Below, piece after piece: positions 42,859 through 53,184 of a DNA stretch of 64,000 bases (positions are counted from its first letter, which is position 1; each line of letters starts with the position of its first letter). The DNA comes from Candidatus Gastranaerophilales bacterium (GTDB taxonomy: Bacteria > Cyanobacteriota > Vampirovibrionia > Gastranaerophilales > Gastranaerophilaceae), in the NCBI GenBank assembly GCA_944325545.1, contig CALVAM010000004.1, forward strand, positions 1 to 64,000. Reading direction: 5' to 3'. The notes below the pieces were generated by a model. That model did not search any database. It was not told the origin of the DNA and was given only the letters and a program-made list of their open reading frames with translations. A program made the position numbers and the translations under genes.

Positions 42859-43839
42859 ATGAAATTATTAGTAACAGGTGGAGCTGGATTTATTGGTTCT
42901 TGTTTTATAAGACATATCTTAAATAAATATTCTGATTATAAAATCATAAATTTAGATGCTTTAACATATTGTGGGAATTTAGAAAATTTAAATGATATTA
43001 AAAATAATCCTAATTATACTTTTGTAAAAGGGAATATTTGTGACAAAAAATTAGCCCAAGAACTAATTAAAGAAGTAGATTGTGTGATAAATTTTGCAGC
43101 AGAATCTCACGTAGATAATTCAATAAAAAACCCGGAAATTTTTGTTGAAACAAATGTTCAAGGGACTCTAAATCTTTTACAAGTCTCAAAAGAACTTGGA
43201 ATAGAAAGATTTTTACAAGTTTCTACAGATGAAGTTTACGGTTCGTTAGGTAAAACAGGTTATTTTTACGAAACCACGCCACTTGCTCCAAACAGCCCAT
43301 ATTCAGCCAGTAAAGCTAGTGCAGATCTACTAGTTAGAGCATATTATGAAACTTATAAAATGCCGGTATTGAATACAAGATGTTCAAATAATTATGGACC
43401 GTATCAATATCCTGAAAAATTAATTCCATTTTTTATTTCACAACTACTAAAAGGAGAAAAAGTGCCTGTATACGGTGATGGATTAAATGTAAGAGATTGG
43501 TTATATGTATACGATCATTGTGCCGCCATTGATACTGTTCTTCATAAAGGTAAAGTCGGAGAAATATATAATATTGGAGGGCATAACGAAAAAACTAATT
43601 TAGAAATTACGCACCTTATTCTTAAAGCTATGGGCAAAAATGAAAGCTCTATTAAATATGTAGAAGATAGATTAGGACATGATAGACGTTATGCAATTTC
43701 AAATGATAAAATTACTTCTGAACTTGGTTGGAAACCTTCTTTAACTTTTGAAGAAGGAATCAAATTAACAATTGACTGGTATTTAAATAATCAAGAGTGG
43801 ATAAAAAATATTGAACAAAAAAGAATTGGAGTGAAATAA
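42859..43839 (+). CDS. rfbB: dTDP-glucose 4,6-dehydratase
   Basis: Second step of dTDP-L-rhamnose synthesis. GGAGFIG near residue 7, the STDEVYG segment (catalytic Asp-Glu), YSASK with the catalytic Tyr and Lys, and NNYGPYQYPEKLIP are all canonical. 326 residues. TAGGAG precedes the ATG. It overlaps rfbC by one base (TAATG), the first of four tightly linked rhamnose genes. Confidence 0.96.
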   Translation: MKLLVTGGAGFIGSCFIRHILNKYSDYKIINLDALTYCGNLENLNDIKNNPNYTFVKGNICDKKLAQELIKEVDCVINFAAESHVDNSIKNPEIFVETNVQGTLNLLQVSKELGIERFLQVSTDEVYGSLGKTGYFYETTPLAPNSPYSASKASADLLVRAYYETYKMPVLNTRCSNNYGPYQYPEKLIPFFISQLLKGEKVPVYGDGLNVRDWLYVYDHCAAIDTVLHKGKVGEIYNIGGHNEKTNLEITHLILKAMGKNESSIKYVEDRLGHDRRYAISNDKITSELGWKPSLTFEEGIKLTIDWYLNNQEWIKNIEQKRIGVK

Positions 43840-44396
43840 TGCCTTTTGAATTTGAAAAATTAGAAATTGAAGGTTTGATTTTAGTAAAACCCAAGGTTTT
43901 TGGAGACAATCGAGGATTCTTTTTAGAAAGTTACAAGAAATCTGATTTTGTTGCAAATGGAATAGATATAGAATTCAATCAAGATAACCATTCTAAATCA
44001 TCTGCAAAAGTATTAAGAGGTCTTCATTATCAAGCAAAACCATATGGACAAGCAAAACTAGTTCGATGTTCAAGAGGAAGAATTTTTGATGTTGCAGTTG
44101 ATATTAGACCAAATTCTAAAACATTTGGCAAATACGTAAAAGTTGAATTATCCGAAGAAAATAAGCATATGTTATTCATTCCTGAAGGATTCGCTCACGG
44201 TTTTGTAGTATTATCAGATGAAGCAGAATTACTATACAAAGCAAGTGGAGAATATTCTCCCCAAGCAGACAGAGGAATTTTATGGAATGATAAAGATATA
44301 AACATTGATTGGGGAATTGATTTTGAACCAATTTTATCTGAGAAAGATAAAATACAGCCATATTTAAAAGATATAAATAAAGGGGAATTAATATAA
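43839..44396 (+). CDS. rfbC: dTDP-4-dehydrorhamnose 3,5-epimerase
   Basis: Third step of dTDP-rhamnose synthesis; a cupin-fold epimerase. FGDNRGFFLESY, RGLHYQ with the catalytic His (~62) and FIPEGFAHGF are present. 185 residues is standard. One-base overlaps (TAATG) with rfbB before and rfbD after. Confidence 0.96.
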   Translation: MPFEFEKLEIEGLILVKPKVFGDNRGFFLESYKKSDFVANGIDIEFNQDNHSKSSAKVLRGLHYQAKPYGQAKLVRCSRGRIFDVAVDIRPNSKTFGKYVKVELSEENKHMLFIPEGFAHGFVVLSDEAELLYKASGEYSPQADRGILWNDKDINIDWGIDFEPILSEKDKIQPYLKDINKGELI

Positions 44397-45229
44397 TGAA
44401 AGTATTAGTTACAGGTGCAAAAGGTATGTTGGGGCAAGATTTATGCCCAATATTAGAAGATAATGGATATGATGTAATTGAAACAGATATCCATAATCTG
44501 GATATAACCAATTTAGAAAATGTAACCAACATTATTAATAATGAAACACCTGAAATCATTATTCATTGTGCTGCTTATACTAATGTTGATAAGGCAGAAG
44601 AAGATTTAGAAAACGCTAGAAAAATTAATGTTTTAGGAACAGAAAACCTTGCAAAAATCTGCGGAGAAAAAGATATAATGATAGTTTATATCTCCACTGA
44701 TTATGTTTTTGATGGAGAAGCAAACACTCCATATTTACCAAACAGTCCGACCAATCCAATAAATAATTATGGACTAACGAAACTAGAAGGTGAAAAAGCC
44801 GTAAAAAAATATTGTAAAAAATATTATATAGCAAGAACGAGTTGGCTATATGGACATCACGGAAAAAACTTTGTTGAAACGATGATTTCAATAGCTGACA
44901 AACCGGAATTAAAAGTTGTAGATGACCAAATAGGTTGCCCAACTTGGACCGTAGAATTAGCAAATGGAATTGTTAAATTAATACAAGGCGAAGAATATGG
45001 AATATACCACATATGTGGTTCTAATTCTACTTCTTGGTACGATTTTGCAAAAGAAATTTTTAAACAAATTCACAAAGAAGTAAATTTATTACCTTGTTCT
45101 ACAGAAGAATTTCCACGTCCAGCAAGACGTCCTAAATATAGTGTAATGGAAAATAATAAAATTTGTAGAGATTGGAAATTAGCATTAAAAGATTATTTAG
45201 CACTAAGAATAGAAGATGAGGGTATTTAA
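44396..45229 (+). CDS. rfbD: dTDP-4-dehydrorhamnose reductase
   Basis: Final step of dTDP-L-rhamnose synthesis, NAD(P)H dependent. GAKGMLGQD at residues 7-15, the STDYVFDG motif, YGLTKLEGE (catalytic Tyr/Lys) and the RTSWLYG segment are all typical. 277 residues. Overlaps rfbC by one base; the stop codon is one base before the rfbA start codon. Confidence 0.95.
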   Translation: MKVLVTGAKGMLGQDLCPILEDNGYDVIETDIHNLDITNLENVTNIINNETPEIIIHCAAYTNVDKAEEDLENARKINVLGTENLAKICGEKDIMIVYISTDYVFDGEANTPYLPNSPTNPINNYGLTKLEGEKAVKKYCKKYYIARTSWLYGHHGKNFVETMISIADKPELKVVDDQIGCPTWTVELANGIVKLIQGEEYGIYHICGSNSTSWYDFAKEIFKQIHKEVNLLPCSTEEFPRPARRPKYSVMENNKICRDWKLALKDYLALRIEDEGI

Positions 45230-45230
45230 A

Positions 45231-46097
45231 ATGAAAGGAATTGTATTAGCAGGCGGTAGCGGGACAAGATTATACCCTTCTACGATAGCAATTTCAAAAC
45301 AATTATTACCTGTATATGATAAACCAATGATTTATTATCCAATATCGGTTTTAATGCTTGCAGGAATAAGAGATATTTTAATAATTTCAACAAAAGAAGA
45401 TATCCCCCATTTTAAAAAATTATTGGGAGATGGTTCACAATTTGGCGTAAATTTTTCTTATAAAATTCAACCAAGCCCAGATGGATTAGCTCAAGCATTT
45501 ATTTTAGGAGAAGAATTTATTGGTAAAGATTCTGTTGCAATGATTTTAGGAGATAATATTTTTTATGGTCCAGCTTTTAGTGGAATGCTAAAAAAGGCAC
45601 GGCTCAATGCTGAAAAAAATTCTATTGCAACAATTTTTGGATACTATGTAAAAGATCCGGAACGATTTGGAGTCGTAGAATTTGATGAAAACGGAAAAGC
45701 AATTTCTATAGAAGAAAAACCTCAAAACCCAAAATCTAATTATGCAGTAACAGGTCTTTATTTTTACGATAATTCAGTTGTTGAATATGCAAAAAATCTA
45801 AAACCATCTTCTCGCGGAGAATTAGAAATTACTGATTTGAATAAAATTTACTTAGAAAAAGGGAAATTGAATGTTGAAATGTTTGGAAGAGGTTTTGCGT
45901 GGTTAGATACAGGAACTCATAAATCTTTAATTCAAGCAGGACAATATGTTCAAACGATTGAAGAAAATCAAGGAATAAAAATCGCTTGCCTTGAAGAAAT
46001 TGGAATTATAAAAGGATTTTTGAAAAAAGAAGACATTTTAAATCATATTGAAAAATATAAAAATAATGAATATTATTCTTATGTGAAAGAATTATAA
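45231..46097 (+). CDS. rfbA: Glucose-1-phosphate thymidylyltransferase
   Basis: Makes dTDP-glucose, the first step of the rhamnose pathway. The N-terminal [11 protein letters not shown] loop, KPMIYYP, GDNIFYG and [19 protein letters not shown] are canonical. ATG 45231 (GAGGG 8 nt upstream) is used; an in-frame ATG 15 nt earlier overlaps rfbD and holds the ribosome site. 288 residues. The order B-C-D-A is shared by other bacteria. Confidence 0.96.
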   Translation: MKGIVLAGGSGTRLYPSTIAISKQLLPVYDKPMIYYPISVLMLAGIRDILIISTKEDIPHFKKLLGDGSQFGVNFSYKIQPSPDGLAQAFILGEEFIGKDSVAMILGDNIFYGPAFSGMLKKARLNAEKNSIATIFGYYVKDPERFGVVEFDENGKAISIEEKPQNPKSNYAVTGLYFYDNSVVEYAKNLKPSSRGELEITDLNKIYLEKGKLNVEMFGRGFAWLDTGTHKSLIQAGQYVQTIEENQGIKIACLEEIGIIKGFLKKEDILNHIEKYKNNEYYSYVKEL

Positions 46098-46138
46098 ATA
46101 AAACAATATATTTAAAAACAATTATTATAAAAAGGAAC

Positions 46139-47071
46139 TTAAATTAAAGAAGTATATTCATATTCTTTAGCGTAATTATATAATTCTTTTAAACCGTCCT
46201 CTAAAGAAGTATTTTTAAATTCTTTAAATATAGATTTTATTTGCGAATTATCTAATATACTGTCTTTAATATCTCCAATTCTTGGTGGTAAATAATTCGG
46301 AGATTTTTTATATTGATATAAATCTTTCATCATATCAAAAAGTTTATTAATATTAATTCCGGTATTGCTAGAAAAATTATATGTTTTATTAACAATATCA
46401 GATTCTATTGTCAATAAAACAATTTGTGCGATATCTTTTACAAATAGAAAATCTCTTATTTGAGATCCATCATCAAAAATATTAACATCTTTATTATTTA
46501 ACATTGCATCATGGAAAATTGCAATAACTCCACTTTCTTTTGATGAAAATTGTCTTGGACCATAAACATTTGAAAATCTAAAAATAACATATGGCACATC
46601 AAATAATTCTATATATTTTTCCATTGTTAATTTAGATACTCCATAAAAAGAAATCGGTTTTGTTGAATGCTCTTCTGCAATCGGTAAAGTTTTGGGCATA
46701 CCATATACAGCAGCAGATGATGCTGTCAAAAACTTTTTAACATTATATTTTTTACAAAGTTCTAATATTTTTACAGAACTGACTATATTTAAATTAGCAT
46801 CATAAACAGGTTCTTTTTCTGAATATGCAACACTTGTTTGAGCCGCTAAATGTATGCAAAAATCAGGTCTTTCTCTATCAAAAATAAATTCTATATCATC
46901 TTTATAAATATCATTTTTATAAAACTCAATTTTATCACTTTGGGGCAAATTATTTATTGAACCTGTCAATAAATTATCAACAATTACAACATTATAATTA
47001 TTTATAACTAATTTATCTACAATATGAGAACCAATAAACCCTGCCCCACCAGTAATTAAAACTTTCTTCAT
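46139..47071 (-). CDS. NAD-dependent sugar-nucleotide epimerase/dehydratase
   Basis: Extended short-chain dehydrogenase of the UDP-glucose 4-epimerase (GalE-like) type. GGAGFIGSHIV at residues 7-17, the SSAAVYG segment (~118), YGVSKLTME with catalytic Tyr/Lys (~143) and FRFSNVYGPRQ are present. 310 residues from ATG 47071 (GAGGG 5 nt upstream). It may act on UDP-Glc, UDP-GlcNAc or a uronic acid derivative. It is the only minus-strand gene inside the polysaccharide locus and converges on rfbA. Confidence 0.9.
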   Translation of the reverse strand: MKKVLITGGAGFIGSHIVDKLVINNYNVVIVDNLLTGSINNLPQSDKIEFYKNDIYKDDIEFIFDRERPDFCIHLAAQTSVAYSEKEPVYDANLNIVSSVKILELCKKYNVKKFLTASSAAVYGMPKTLPIAEEHSTKPISFYGVSKLTMEKYIELFDVPYVIFRFSNVYGPRQFSSKESGVIAIFHDAMLNNKDVNIFDDGSQIRDFLFVKDIAQIVLLTIESDIVNKTYNFSSNTGININKLFDMMKDLYQYKKSPNYLPPRIGDIKDSILDNSQIKSIFKEFKNTSLEDGLKELYNYAKEYEYTSLI

Positions 47072-47212
47072 ATAAACCCTCATTTTGTTAATATATTTTC
47101 CATCTTACTACAAAAATAAATTAATATAAATAAAAATAAAATTAGCCAGTTTACTGTATATATTTTTTCTTGTTTATTATAAACTATAAAAATATAGGAG
47201 TGGAATTTAAGA

Positions 47213-48571
47213 ATGCTTTCACGTTCAATTTTATTAATGTTAATTTTTGATATATTAGTGTTTAGTATATCATCGAATTTTTGGTATAATTTTTTTAATT
47301 TACCGCAAAACTTATTTTTCTTTGCTTTAGCATTAATTGTAATTACAGGTTTTGTAGTTCTTTTCTTGAAAGATAATTACAAAATAAGAGAGTTCAATAT
47401 TTCTTCAAAAAATTATTATTTGTTATTCGAAGGTATTGTTTTTGCTCACATTCCACTAACAATATTTTTATTATTATTCAATCATAATTTGCAAATTCTG
47501 GAATTTATTGCATTAAATGTTTTAACAGTTTATCTATCTTTAGCGATTTATAGAAATCTATTTCATTTATATTTATTCAGATTGAAGAAGAATAAAAATG
47601 TTTTAATAATGGGAGCAAATCAAGAAGCAAAATTAATTGCTGATGAAATAATAAACAAAAAAGCTTTAAAAATGTCTGTTGTTGGTTTTGTTGATGATAA
47701 AGAAGAAGAAAATTTAATAAAAGATTCTCAAACAAAAATTTTTAATCAAGAAGAATTAAAAGATGTTATTCAAAAATATGATGTAGATATTCTAATAGTT
47801 GCGATTAAACGAAGAATGGAAGAAACACTACTTACTAATATGGTGGACAATGTTCCAAATAATGTAAAAGTTTATCGCATGCCCGAATTCTATGAAATGG
47901 TAACAGGAAAATATTATGTTAGTAAAATGTCAATAAATTGGCTTTATTACGATTTTATGAACAAAAGAAGTTTGGTTTATGATTTTTGTAAACGAGCATT
48001 TGATATAATAGCTTCTTTAATTATCTTAACAGTTACAGCTCCAATCTTGGTTTATATTGGGATAAGAGTTAAAATGACTGACGGAGGACCTGCGATTTAT
48101 ACCCAAAATCGAGTTGGCAAAGGTGGAAAAATATTCAAAGCATATAAATTAAGGACAATGTATCTGAATGATTATGTCCCAACTGGAGATAATTTAAAAC
48201 AAGCAGATAACCAAAATACTGACGATAGAGTTATCCCTTTCTGTAAATTTGTAAGAAAAGCTAGATTTGACGAAATCCCACAAATGATAAATATTTTAAA
48301 AGGTGAAATGTCAATTGTTGGTCCACGAACAGAATGGGATGAAGTAGTAAAAGTTTATTCTGAACAAGTACCATATCATGGTTGTCGTCATTGGGTAAAA
48401 ACTGGCTGGACTGGTTGGGCACAAATTAATCAAGGACATTTGTTCTCGAGTGATGCAGAAGCTGAAAAATTACAATATGATTTGTATTACCTCAAGCATA
48501 GAAATGTGTTGTGGGAAATCGGAATCCTAATAAAAGCTGTATTTTTGGCACTAGGAGGAAGACATGGGTAG
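47213..48571 (+). CDS. Initiating sugar phosphotransferase (WbaP/PssY type)
   Basis: Polyisoprenyl-phosphate hexose-1-phosphate transferase that starts repeat-unit synthesis on undecaprenyl phosphate. Four N-terminal membrane helices (~5-115) are followed by a Rossmann-like domain (GANQEAKLIADEI at ~137), a re-entrant helix and the catalytic C-terminus: YTQNRVGKGGKIFKAYKLRTM, RKARFDEIPQ (Asp-Glu pair) and SIVGPRTEW. 452 residues, the long two-domain form. TAGGAG precedes the ATG at usable distance. It is separated from the following glycosyltransferase run by ~100 nt without features. Confidence 0.93.
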   Translation: MLSRSILLMLIFDILVFSISSNFWYNFFNLPQNLFFFALALIVITGFVVLFLKDNYKIREFNISSKNYYLLFEGIVFAHIPLTIFLLLFNHNLQILEFIALNVLTVYLSLAIYRNLFHLYLFRLKKNKNVLIMGANQEAKLIADEIINKKALKMSVVGFVDDKEEENLIKDSQTKIFNQEELKDVIQKYDVDILIVAIKRRMEETLLTNMVDNVPNNVKVYRMPEFYEMVTGKYYVSKMSINWLYYDFMNKRSLVYDFCKRAFDIIASLIILTVTAPILVYIGIRVKMTDGGPAIYTQNRVGKGGKIFKAYKLRTMYLNDYVPTGDNLKQADNQNTDDRVIPFCKFVRKARFDEIPQMINILKGEMSIVGPRTEWDEVVKVYSEQVPYHGCRHWVKTGWTGWAQINQGHLFSSDAEAEKLQYDLYYLKHRNVLWEIGILIKAVFLALGGRHG

Positions 48572-48669
48572 TAAGAAAACAAATGTAACAATATCAAGAT
48601 TTTTTCTGTAAAAGAATTTGTATTTGTGATTAAATTGTAGAAATGAAGAAAAATTTTTCGGGGTAGAAA

Positions 48670-49869
48670 TTGAAAAAAGAGAAAAAAATTCTATACTTAA
48701 CAACACGATTACCATTTCCAGTTATTGGCGGTGATAAATTACGAATGTTCAATATTTTAAAACAACTAAAAAAACAAGGACATAAAATAACATTAATTTC
48801 TCTTGTCACTCCAGAAGATGATTTAGTAGCTTGTTATAAAAATAATGAATTTTTTGACGATTTAATACCTATAAAATTCGATAAAAAATTAGCTTATTTA
48901 CATGCAGTAAAAGCAATCTTTAATGATAAACCGTTTATTGTTGAATATTTCTACAGCAGAGCTATGCAAAAAGTTGTTGATAAATTAATCAAAGAAAATA
49001 CGTTTGATATAATCACAGGTTATATGATTAGAATTGCACCCTATTTAGAAAAGCACAAAGACAAAAATATTATTATAGATTTTGTCGATGCCGTTTCTAT
49101 GATGTATGAAAGAAGAATAAAAAATGTTCAATCTTTATGGGATAAATTTAAAATAGGAATAGAGTATTTAAAAGTAAAAAATTATGAAAAAAAATGTGCA
49201 AAAATATTTAAAACCCAAACAGTAATTTCAAACGCTGATAAAAATTATATAGAACAGTTTGCTAGAAAATCAAATATAAAAATTATTGGGAATGGTGTAG
49301 ATACTGAATATTATAGCCCTATTGATTTTCCTAAAAACAATAATATCTGCTTTGTGGGATCTATGCAATATATCCCAAATTCAGAAGCTGCAATTTATTT
49401 TGCTACAAAAGTTTTTCCATTAATAAAAAAAGAAATACCTGATGCAAAATTTAAAATAATAGGAGCTAATCCAAGAAAAGATTTAATAGATGCTGTAAAA
49501 GATGTTGATAACGTTGAAGTTACAGGACGTGTGGAAGATGTAAGAGAATATATGAAAGATTGTAAAATATCAGTTTGTCCTGTAAAAATTGCCGGTGGAA
49601 TTCAAAATAAAATATTAGAAGCTATGTCTATGGGAATACCTGTTGTTACTACACTAGAAGGGGCAGAAGGAATTGAAACTAACGAAGATATTTTATATGT
49701 TGCAAGATCTGAACAAGATTATGCACAGAAAGTTATTCAGTTAATTAAAAATGACAATTTGTGCAAAAAAATAAATATAAAATCTAGAAAATTTATTTTA
49801 GATAACTTCTCATGGGAAAAAATAGGTGATAGTTTAAAAATTTATACAATAAAAGGTTCTAATGATTAA
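48670..49869 (+). CDS. Glycosyltransferase, GT4-like
   Basis: GT-B fold transferase. The N-terminal domain starts ILYLTTRLPFPVIGGDKLRMFNI, resembling the exosortase-associated/sugar-transferase group in which a Gly-Gly-Asp loop follows the first strand. The C-terminal domain contains NGVDTEYYSP, FVGSMQYIPN and ILEAMSMGIPVV with the donor-binding Glu. 399 residues. Start is a TTG; only a weak GGGG ribosome site precedes it. Overlaps the next gene by 8 nt, the first of a string of translationally coupled genes. Confidence 0.88.
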   Translation: MKKEKKILYLTTRLPFPVIGGDKLRMFNILKQLKKQGHKITLISLVTPEDDLVACYKNNEFFDDLIPIKFDKKLAYLHAVKAIFNDKPFIVEYFYSRAMQKVVDKLIKENTFDIITGYMIRIAPYLEKHKDKNIIIDFVDAVSMMYERRIKNVQSLWDKFKIGIEYLKVKNYEKKCAKIFKTQTVISNADKNYIEQFARKSNIKIIGNGVDTEYYSPIDFPKNNNICFVGSMQYIPNSEAAIYFATKVFPLIKKEIPDAKFKIIGANPRKDLIDAVKDVDNVEVTGRVEDVREYMKDCKISVCPVKIAGGIQNKILEAMSMGIPVVTTLEGAEGIETNEDILYVARSEQDYAQKVIQLIKNDNLCKKINIKSRKFILDNFSWEKIGDSLKIYTIKGSND

Positions 49870-50965
49870 AAAAATAGGTATTGATGTATATACAGCATTA
49901 CATAGTCCAAGAGGTATGGGTATGTATGTTATTTTCTTTTTAAAAGAGTTAGCAGATATTGATAAAAAAAATCAATATATTTTATATGGCGATGTTGAAG
50001 ATATTAATAAATTATTACCACAACAAGAAAATTTTATTTATAAGAAATTAAATTCAAAGAGTTTATTTTATTATGAACAAATTGCTTTACCTAAACAAGT
50101 AAAAAAAGATAAAATTGATATTTTACATTCTCCAGCAAATACTTCGCCAATATTTTTAAATAAAAAAATAAAACGAATAATTACTCAACATGATATTATA
50201 TTTTTGAAAAAAGAAGTTCCTTTTCCAAATAATAAAAAACAATTGCTAGGACGAATTTATTACATTTTATGTACAATTGCCAATTTAAAAAAGGCTGATA
50301 AAATATTTACAGTATCTAATTTTTCTAAAAATGATATTATTAAGACGTTTCACATCAATAATAATAAATTAGTATTAACTCCAAATGGACATGAACATTT
50401 TGATACTTCTAAAGCTACAGAGTTTAATATATTAAAAGAAAAATATAATATACCAGATTCATATTATTTTACACTTGGAGGTGAAGCTCCGTCAAAAAAT
50501 ACTGAAATTTTACTAAAATTATTTTCTAAGAATAATAAAAAATCATTAGTTATTGCGGGAATAAAACATTTAGAAAATAGTATTTTATATAATAAATATA
50601 AAGATTTTAAAAATATAAAATTTGTACCATATATTGATCAGACTGATTTAGTTGGAATTTATAAAAATGCGAAAGCTTTTATTTTCCCTTCTATATATGA
50701 AGGCTTTGGAATTCCATTATTAGAAGCTATGAAATGTAGCACACCAATTTTATGTTCTAACGTAACTTGTTTACCTGAAGTTGCCGGAAAAGCTGCTTTA
50801 TATTTTGATCCAAAGAATATTGGTTCTATTTTAGAAAAAATTCATTTGCTAGATGAGAAACCTGATATAAGATTAAATTTATTAAAAAATGCAAAGACCC
50901 AAGCTAAAAAATATAGCTGGAAATTTACTGCATTAAAAATAAAAGAGGTGTATAACATATTATGA
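49862..50965 (+). CDS. Glycosyltransferase, GT4 family
   Basis: GT-B enzyme with GMGMYVIFFLKEL near the N-terminus, HDIIFL and VSNFSKNDI in the acceptor domain, and the GT4 donor motif FPSIYEGFGIPLLEAM around residues 276-291. 367 residues. It overlaps the previous gene by 8 nt and the polymerase gene by 4 nt. Sugar specificity cannot be read from sequence. Confidence 0.92.
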   Translation: MIKKIGIDVYTALHSPRGMGMYVIFFLKELADIDKKNQYILYGDVEDINKLLPQQENFIYKKLNSKSLFYYEQIALPKQVKKDKIDILHSPANTSPIFLNKKIKRIITQHDIIFLKKEVPFPNNKKQLLGRIYYILCTIANLKKADKIFTVSNFSKNDIIKTFHINNNKLVLTPNGHEHFDTSKATEFNILKEKYNIPDSYYFTLGGEAPSKNTEILLKLFSKNNKKSLVIAGIKHLENSILYNKYKDFKNIKFVPYIDQTDLVGIYKNAKAFIFPSIYEGFGIPLLEAMKCSTPILCSNVTCLPEVAGKAALYFDPKNIGSILEKIHLLDEKPDIRLNLLKNAKTQAKKYSWKFTALKIKEVYNIL

Positions 50966-52296
50966 TACCTAATATTTTTAACACAACCATTATTTTAATT
51001 ATTAATTTATTAATATTAGGCTATTCTTTATGGCTAAATAAAAAATTATTTAACAGCTATGCATATATTTCATTACCATTTGTTTTTAATCTACTTTTTG
51101 TATTTTTCTATATTGGAATATACTCATACATCATAGTATCAGATCATATGTACACCTATTTTTGCTTTACAAAAAATTTTGAATATCCTTTTAAAGCTGC
51201 TATTTTTTTTACTATATGTAATCTTTGTTACAACATTGGAAGTTCTTTTATTTTATTCAAAAAAAGACATTTTAGAATTAATAACTCAATAAAAAAGTAT
51301 ATACGAATCTATAAACTCAAAACATTAAAAAAAATTGGTATTGTTTCTTTTTTCATTGGTGCAATAAGTAAAATATTATATTTTATTATACTTGGAAAAG
51401 GTAATATTCTTTATTATTTTCAAAATTATTTCCGTATACAGGTTGAAAGTGTAGGCAATGGAGTTGGTTTTGACTTTTATCTTCGTTTTTTATTTTCTTT
51501 TACAATGATTGGGGCTTCAATTCTTCTAATTTATTCATTAATAACTAAAAAAAATTTTGTTTTAACATTTAATATTATTATTTTAACAATATTACTAAAT
51601 TTTAATAGTAGATTATCTATTTTAACATTCTTATTACAACTATTGATATTATATTGCTTATATTTAGATGAATTTCGTAAAAAAATTATATACTATTTTT
51701 TCATATTAATAATCCCTATTTTTATTTTTATAATTATCGGCCTTGGAATTTTTAGAGATTCTACAAATGGTCAAATACATCAAAATATCGATCTAACATA
51801 TTTTGCATTAGGTAACATTCATGACATGCGAGCCTTAAGTGATTGTTTAGAATATAATCACAAGAATGATACAAAATATTATGGTATGACTATCATTGCA
51901 CCTATTATTTTAAAACCAATTCCTAGAAAAATATGGGAAAATAAACCTCGTAATGCGGCAGCTATATATTCTGAACAAGTTTCTCCTGGAGTACTTAAAG
52001 AAGGTTTTGCAATAGCTCCAGGTATTATCTACGAATCATTTATTAATTTTGGTTATATTGGCACATTTATTTATTTTGGAGTAATAGGTTACTTATTATT
52101 TTTTATACAAATACTATTACTTAAAGAAATTCTAATTAATAAGTATAATGTCTTTTTCCCCATTATAATGTCATTTTTAATTTCACGATTATTATATTTA
52201 AGAGGAGAAGATTTAACTTTAATTTATACTTATAGTAGTTTTTTTATCATAGATTATTTATTATTATTTACGAAAATTAAAACAAAAATAATATGA
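50962..52296 (+). CDS. O-antigen/capsule repeat-unit polymerase (Wzy-like)
   Basis: A 444-residue hydrophobic protein with roughly ten or more membrane helices and one larger loop (~275-350) containing DMRALSDCLEYNHKND, PIPRKIWENKPRNAA and APGIIYESFINFGYIG. Arginine-rich periplasmic loops followed by helices are typical of Wzy polymerases, which join lipid-linked repeat units in the periplasm. Sequence conservation in the family is poor, so context (glycosyltransferases and a Wzx-like flippase) carries much of the call. Confidence 0.82.
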   Translation: MIPNIFNTTIILIINLLILGYSLWLNKKLFNSYAYISLPFVFNLLFVFFYIGIYSYIIVSDHMYTYFCFTKNFEYPFKAAIFFTICNLCYNIGSSFILFKKRHFRINNSIKKYIRIYKLKTLKKIGIVSFFIGAISKILYFIILGKGNILYYFQNYFRIQVESVGNGVGFDFYLRFLFSFTMIGASILLIYSLITKKNFVLTFNIIILTILLNFNSRLSILTFLLQLLILYCLYLDEFRKKIIYYFFILIIPIFIFIIIGLGIFRDSTNGQIHQNIDLTYFALGNIHDMRALSDCLEYNHKNDTKYYGMTIIAPIILKPIPRKIWENKPRNAAAIYSEQVSPGVLKEGFAIAPGIIYESFINFGYIGTFIYFGVIGYLLFFIQILLLKEILINKYNVFFPIIMSFLISRLLYLRGEDLTLIYTYSSFFIIDYLLLFTKIKTKII

Positions 52297-52308
52297 GGAT
52301 ATAACCAT

Positions 52309-53184
52309 ATGAAAGATGTATCTATAATATTTGTCAATTATAAAACAAGAGATTTAACAATTAATGCAATAAAATCTGTTTTTGAAAAAACTCAAAAAAT
52401 AAATTTTGAAATTTTTGTTGTAGATAATAATTCTCAAGATGGCTCTATTGAAGCAATTGAAAATAAATTTCCAAACATTAATATTATAAAAAATTCAATT
52501 AATGCAGGATTTGGTGCCGCTAATAATTTAGCTATAAAACAAGCTAAGGGAAAATATATCCTATGTCTTAACACAGATACATTATTAATTAATAATGCAA
52601 TAAAAATCATGTATGATTTTATGGAAAAAGAAGAAAATCAAAATGTAGGAGCTTGTGGCGGATATCTCTATAATGCGGAATTTCAACCAGTAATGGCTGG
52701 GGGAAATTTTCCTAATATAATAGATTTATTACTTAAATTTAAATTTAAATTACCAAAATCTATAATTAAAAAGTTTTCTGTTGGTTTAAAATCGGATGAA
52801 TTAACAAATTTAGAAAATATTGATCACATAATTGGTGCTGATATATTTTTCAGAAAATGTGTTTTAGATCGAGTTGGGTTATTCGATGAAGCATATTTTA
52901 TGTATCTAGAAGAAACAGATTTATGTTATAGAATAAAAAAAGCAGGTTATAAAATCAAATTTGTCCAAGATGCAAAAATAATTCATCTTGAAGGACAATC
53001 TACAAAAAATAAAATAACCTCTAAAAAAATGTTTAAAAAGAGCCAATTTTTATATTTAAAAAAACATAAACCTAATGACATTATCAAATTTAAAATACTT
53101 TATATACTTTTATATCTGATTGATTGGCTAATATTAAGAAATAAAGATAGCAAAGAACTATTAAAAGAGGTTGTAATATTATGA
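52309..53184 (+). CDS. Glycosyltransferase, GT2 (rhamnosyltransferase-like)
   Basis: GT-A fold transferase. VSIIFVNYKTRDL starts the nucleotide-binding domain; NSINAGFGAANNLAI, LCLNTDTLL (DxD-type region) and GADIFFRK...VGLFDEAYFMYLEETDLCYR complete the signature typical of WbbL-like rhamnosyltransferases. 291 residues. With rmlBCDA nearby, L-rhamnose transfer is the favoured guess. Overlaps the pyruvyl transferase gene by 4 nt. Confidence 0.9.
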   Translation: MKDVSIIFVNYKTRDLTINAIKSVFEKTQKINFEIFVVDNNSQDGSIEAIENKFPNINIIKNSINAGFGAANNLAIKQAKGKYILCLNTDTLLINNAIKIMYDFMEKEENQNVGACGGYLYNAEFQPVMAGGNFPNIIDLLLKFKFKLPKSIIKKFSVGLKSDELTNLENIDHIIGADIFFRKCVLDRVGLFDEAYFMYLEETDLCYRIKKAGYKIKFVQDAKIIHLEGQSTKNKITSKKMFKKSQFLYLKKHKPNDIIKFKILYILLYLIDWLILRNKDSKELLKEVVIL